Below, piece after piece: positions 32,211 to 32,769 of a stretch of DNA of 32,769 bases; position 1 is the stretch's first letter; every line of letters begins with the position of its first letter. Under the pieces are notes generated by a model. That model was not told the origin of the DNA. It did no database searches and was given only the letters and a program-made list of their open reading frames with translations. The stretch lies in contig CAJUER010000006.1 in NCBI GenBank assembly GCA_910585705.1, forward strand, positions 1 through 32,769, given 5' to 3'. The DNA comes from an uncultured Christensenella sp. GTDB lineage: Bacteria; Bacillota; Clostridia; Christensenellales; Borkfalkiaceae. The position numbers and the translations under genes were made by a program.

Positions 32211-32449
32211 TTTAAGGCTTCTCTTACACGCAGTTCTTTTGCCACACAGTTTCTTTTACCATATTTTAAGGCTTCTCTTTGAGAAGCTGTCGCGTAGCTT
32301 GCGTAAGCGACTGATGAGGTCCCTCTATTATTCAAGCAACCCACCCTCCCACACAAGGAGGGTCTTTTTTACGCAACTTACTTTGTCCTCAATTTAAGGC
32401 TTCTCTTCGTGAAGCTGTCGCGTAGCTTGCGTAAGCGACCGATGAGGTC
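32211..32449 (+). repeat. Two-and-a-part copies of a hairpin-forming intergenic repeat
   Basis: A unit of about 57 bp occurs at 32265-32321 and 32393-32449 with only a few differences. A partial copy (TTTAAGGCTTCTCTT) lies at 32211-32225. Each full unit has a GCTTCTC/GAGAAGC-type hairpin, then GTCGC/GCGAC around GTAGCTTGCGTAA, ending in a GATGAGGT-type tail. The first hairpin's loop side differs between copies (TTGAGAAGC versus CGTGAAGC). The style resembles short intergenic repeats common in gut clostridia, which may be MITE/REP-like. Confidence 0.75.
32343..32370 (+). terminator. Intrinsic terminator between repeat copies
   Basis: A 7-bp hairpin (ACCCTCC/GGAGGGT) followed by CTTTTTT. It is the likely end of the 30874 transcript, and may itself belong to the repeat element. 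Confidence 0.7.
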
Positions 32450-32514
32450 ACTACTCTTTTGTCTGCGCCGTTCCTATCAATACAAAAAATTCTAATAAGA
32501 ACTAAGGATATAAA

Positions 32515-32543
32515 GCCGACCGCGCAAATTGTGCGCGGTCGGC
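32515..32543. other. Orphan strong hairpin
   Basis: An 11-bp perfect GC-rich stem (arms GCCGACCGCGC/GCGCGGTCGGC, 7-nt loop) with no gene ending beside it and only weak T runs on either side. The rest of 32450-32620 shows nothing else I can name. Confidence 0.55.
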
Positions 32544-32623
32544 ATGTTTGTTACGGCTTATTTTCCTTTAAAACAGCGCGCACAAAAATATTACCAAATT
32601 TATGTTATACGCTTAAAAATAAG

Positions 32624-32652
32624 TTGACAGTCAATTTTTGTTTTGATATAAT
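32624..32652 (+). promoter_or_regulatory. tRNA promoter
   Basis: Perfect TTGACA (32624-32629), 17 nt, perfect TATAAT (32647-32652). It would drive the tRNA at 32718 with a leader of about 60 nt. Confidence 0.88.
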
Positions 32653-32717
32653 TTTTTGTGCATTGAGTCGTGCATAATTTAAGCAACCGCTCGTGCGTTT
32701 GTAAGCAGACAAACAAT

Positions 32718-32769
32718 GCGGGTGTAGTTCAATGGTAGAACACTAGCCTTCCAAGCTGGTTGCGTGGGT
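32718..32769 (+). tRNA. tRNA-Gly (anticodon TCC), truncated by window end
   Basis: It starts GCGGGTG, with D-arm GTTC/GAAC around AATGGTA, and an anticodon stem CTAGC/GCTGG with loop CTTCCAA, giving anticodon TCC (glycine). The sequence ends in the variable/T-arm region at the window edge. Confidence 0.93.

Noticed and set aside
32300..32325. CTGATGAG, like a hammerhead ribozyme core
   Set aside because: The other conserved parts (GAAA and the cleavage-site helices) are missing, and the second repeat copy reads CCGATGAG.
32211..32449. Possible CRISPR array
   Set aside because: Only two full copies, long self-complementary units, a spacer containing a terminator, and no cas genes.
32718..32769. 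tRNA-Gly as attachment site of the capsid module
   Set aside because: No integrase is present and no copy of the tRNA end was noticed on the far side of the module. The tRNA is also cut by the window edge.

Overview
The window looks like a chromosomal segment of a low-to-mid GC member of the Bacillota, most likely an uncultured gut clostridium. The evidence is a clostridial-looking 16S rRNA end, AGGAGG-type ribosome binding sites, TTG/GTG starts, sigma-A type promoters (TTGACA-N17-TATAAT, several with an extended TGG-TATAAT), hairpin/T-tract terminators, and very AT-rich intergenic DNA between coding regions of about 50-55% GC. A placement near Christensenellales/Borkfalkiaceae is a guess from general gene style. 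No closer placement can be made by eye.

Layout. 1-776 is the 5' part of a 16S rRNA gene on the minus strand, with leader and promoter up to about 1006. 1285-2954 (plus) holds a BspA-like leucine-rich-repeat lipoprotein and a two-gene membrane-protein operon. 3026-7214 (minus) holds an SH3-NlpC/P60 lipoprotein, a DUF1858 redox protein, and a coupled operon of a MACPF-like pore-former-fold protein with an M3 oligoendopeptidase. 7370-12757 (minus) is a giant surface protein of about 1,795 residues with one membrane segment and a cytoplasmic tail of about 400 residues, behind a structured leader of about 335 nt. 13198-17795 (minus) is a type IIA topoisomerase pair (ParC/ParE-like). 17977-20346 (minus) is another single-pass surface protein. 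20443-21995 (minus) is a two-gene RNA-modification operon (methyltransferase, RluA-family pseudouridine synthase).

22075-29548 (minus) is a compact, overlapping operon of virion-assembly genes in the order of a P22-like podovirus: large terminase, small protein, portal, scaffold, major capsid protein, gp4-like adaptor, gp10-like propeller hub, coiled-coil protein. It then stops at a strong terminator. No integrase, replication, lysis, ejection-protein or tail-fibre gene is visible in the window. All ORFs are open and the terminase motifs are intact. A domesticated or satellite-like particle module is the most interesting reading.

29612-32199 holds two plus-strand single-pass surface proteins with SH3-like parts, flanking a small minus-strand gene that faintly resembles phage late regulators. 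After that come short repeats and hairpins, and a tRNA-Gly(TCC) running off the right edge.

Two themes cross the window. First, five proteins share the plan signal peptide - ectodomain - one C-terminal membrane helix - short basic or long charged cytoplasmic tail, with no usable LPxTG sorting signal. Second, at least four genes appear to be transcribed leaderless, with the start codon 6-9 nt after the -10 box, while their neighbours use classic Shine-Dalgarno leaders.
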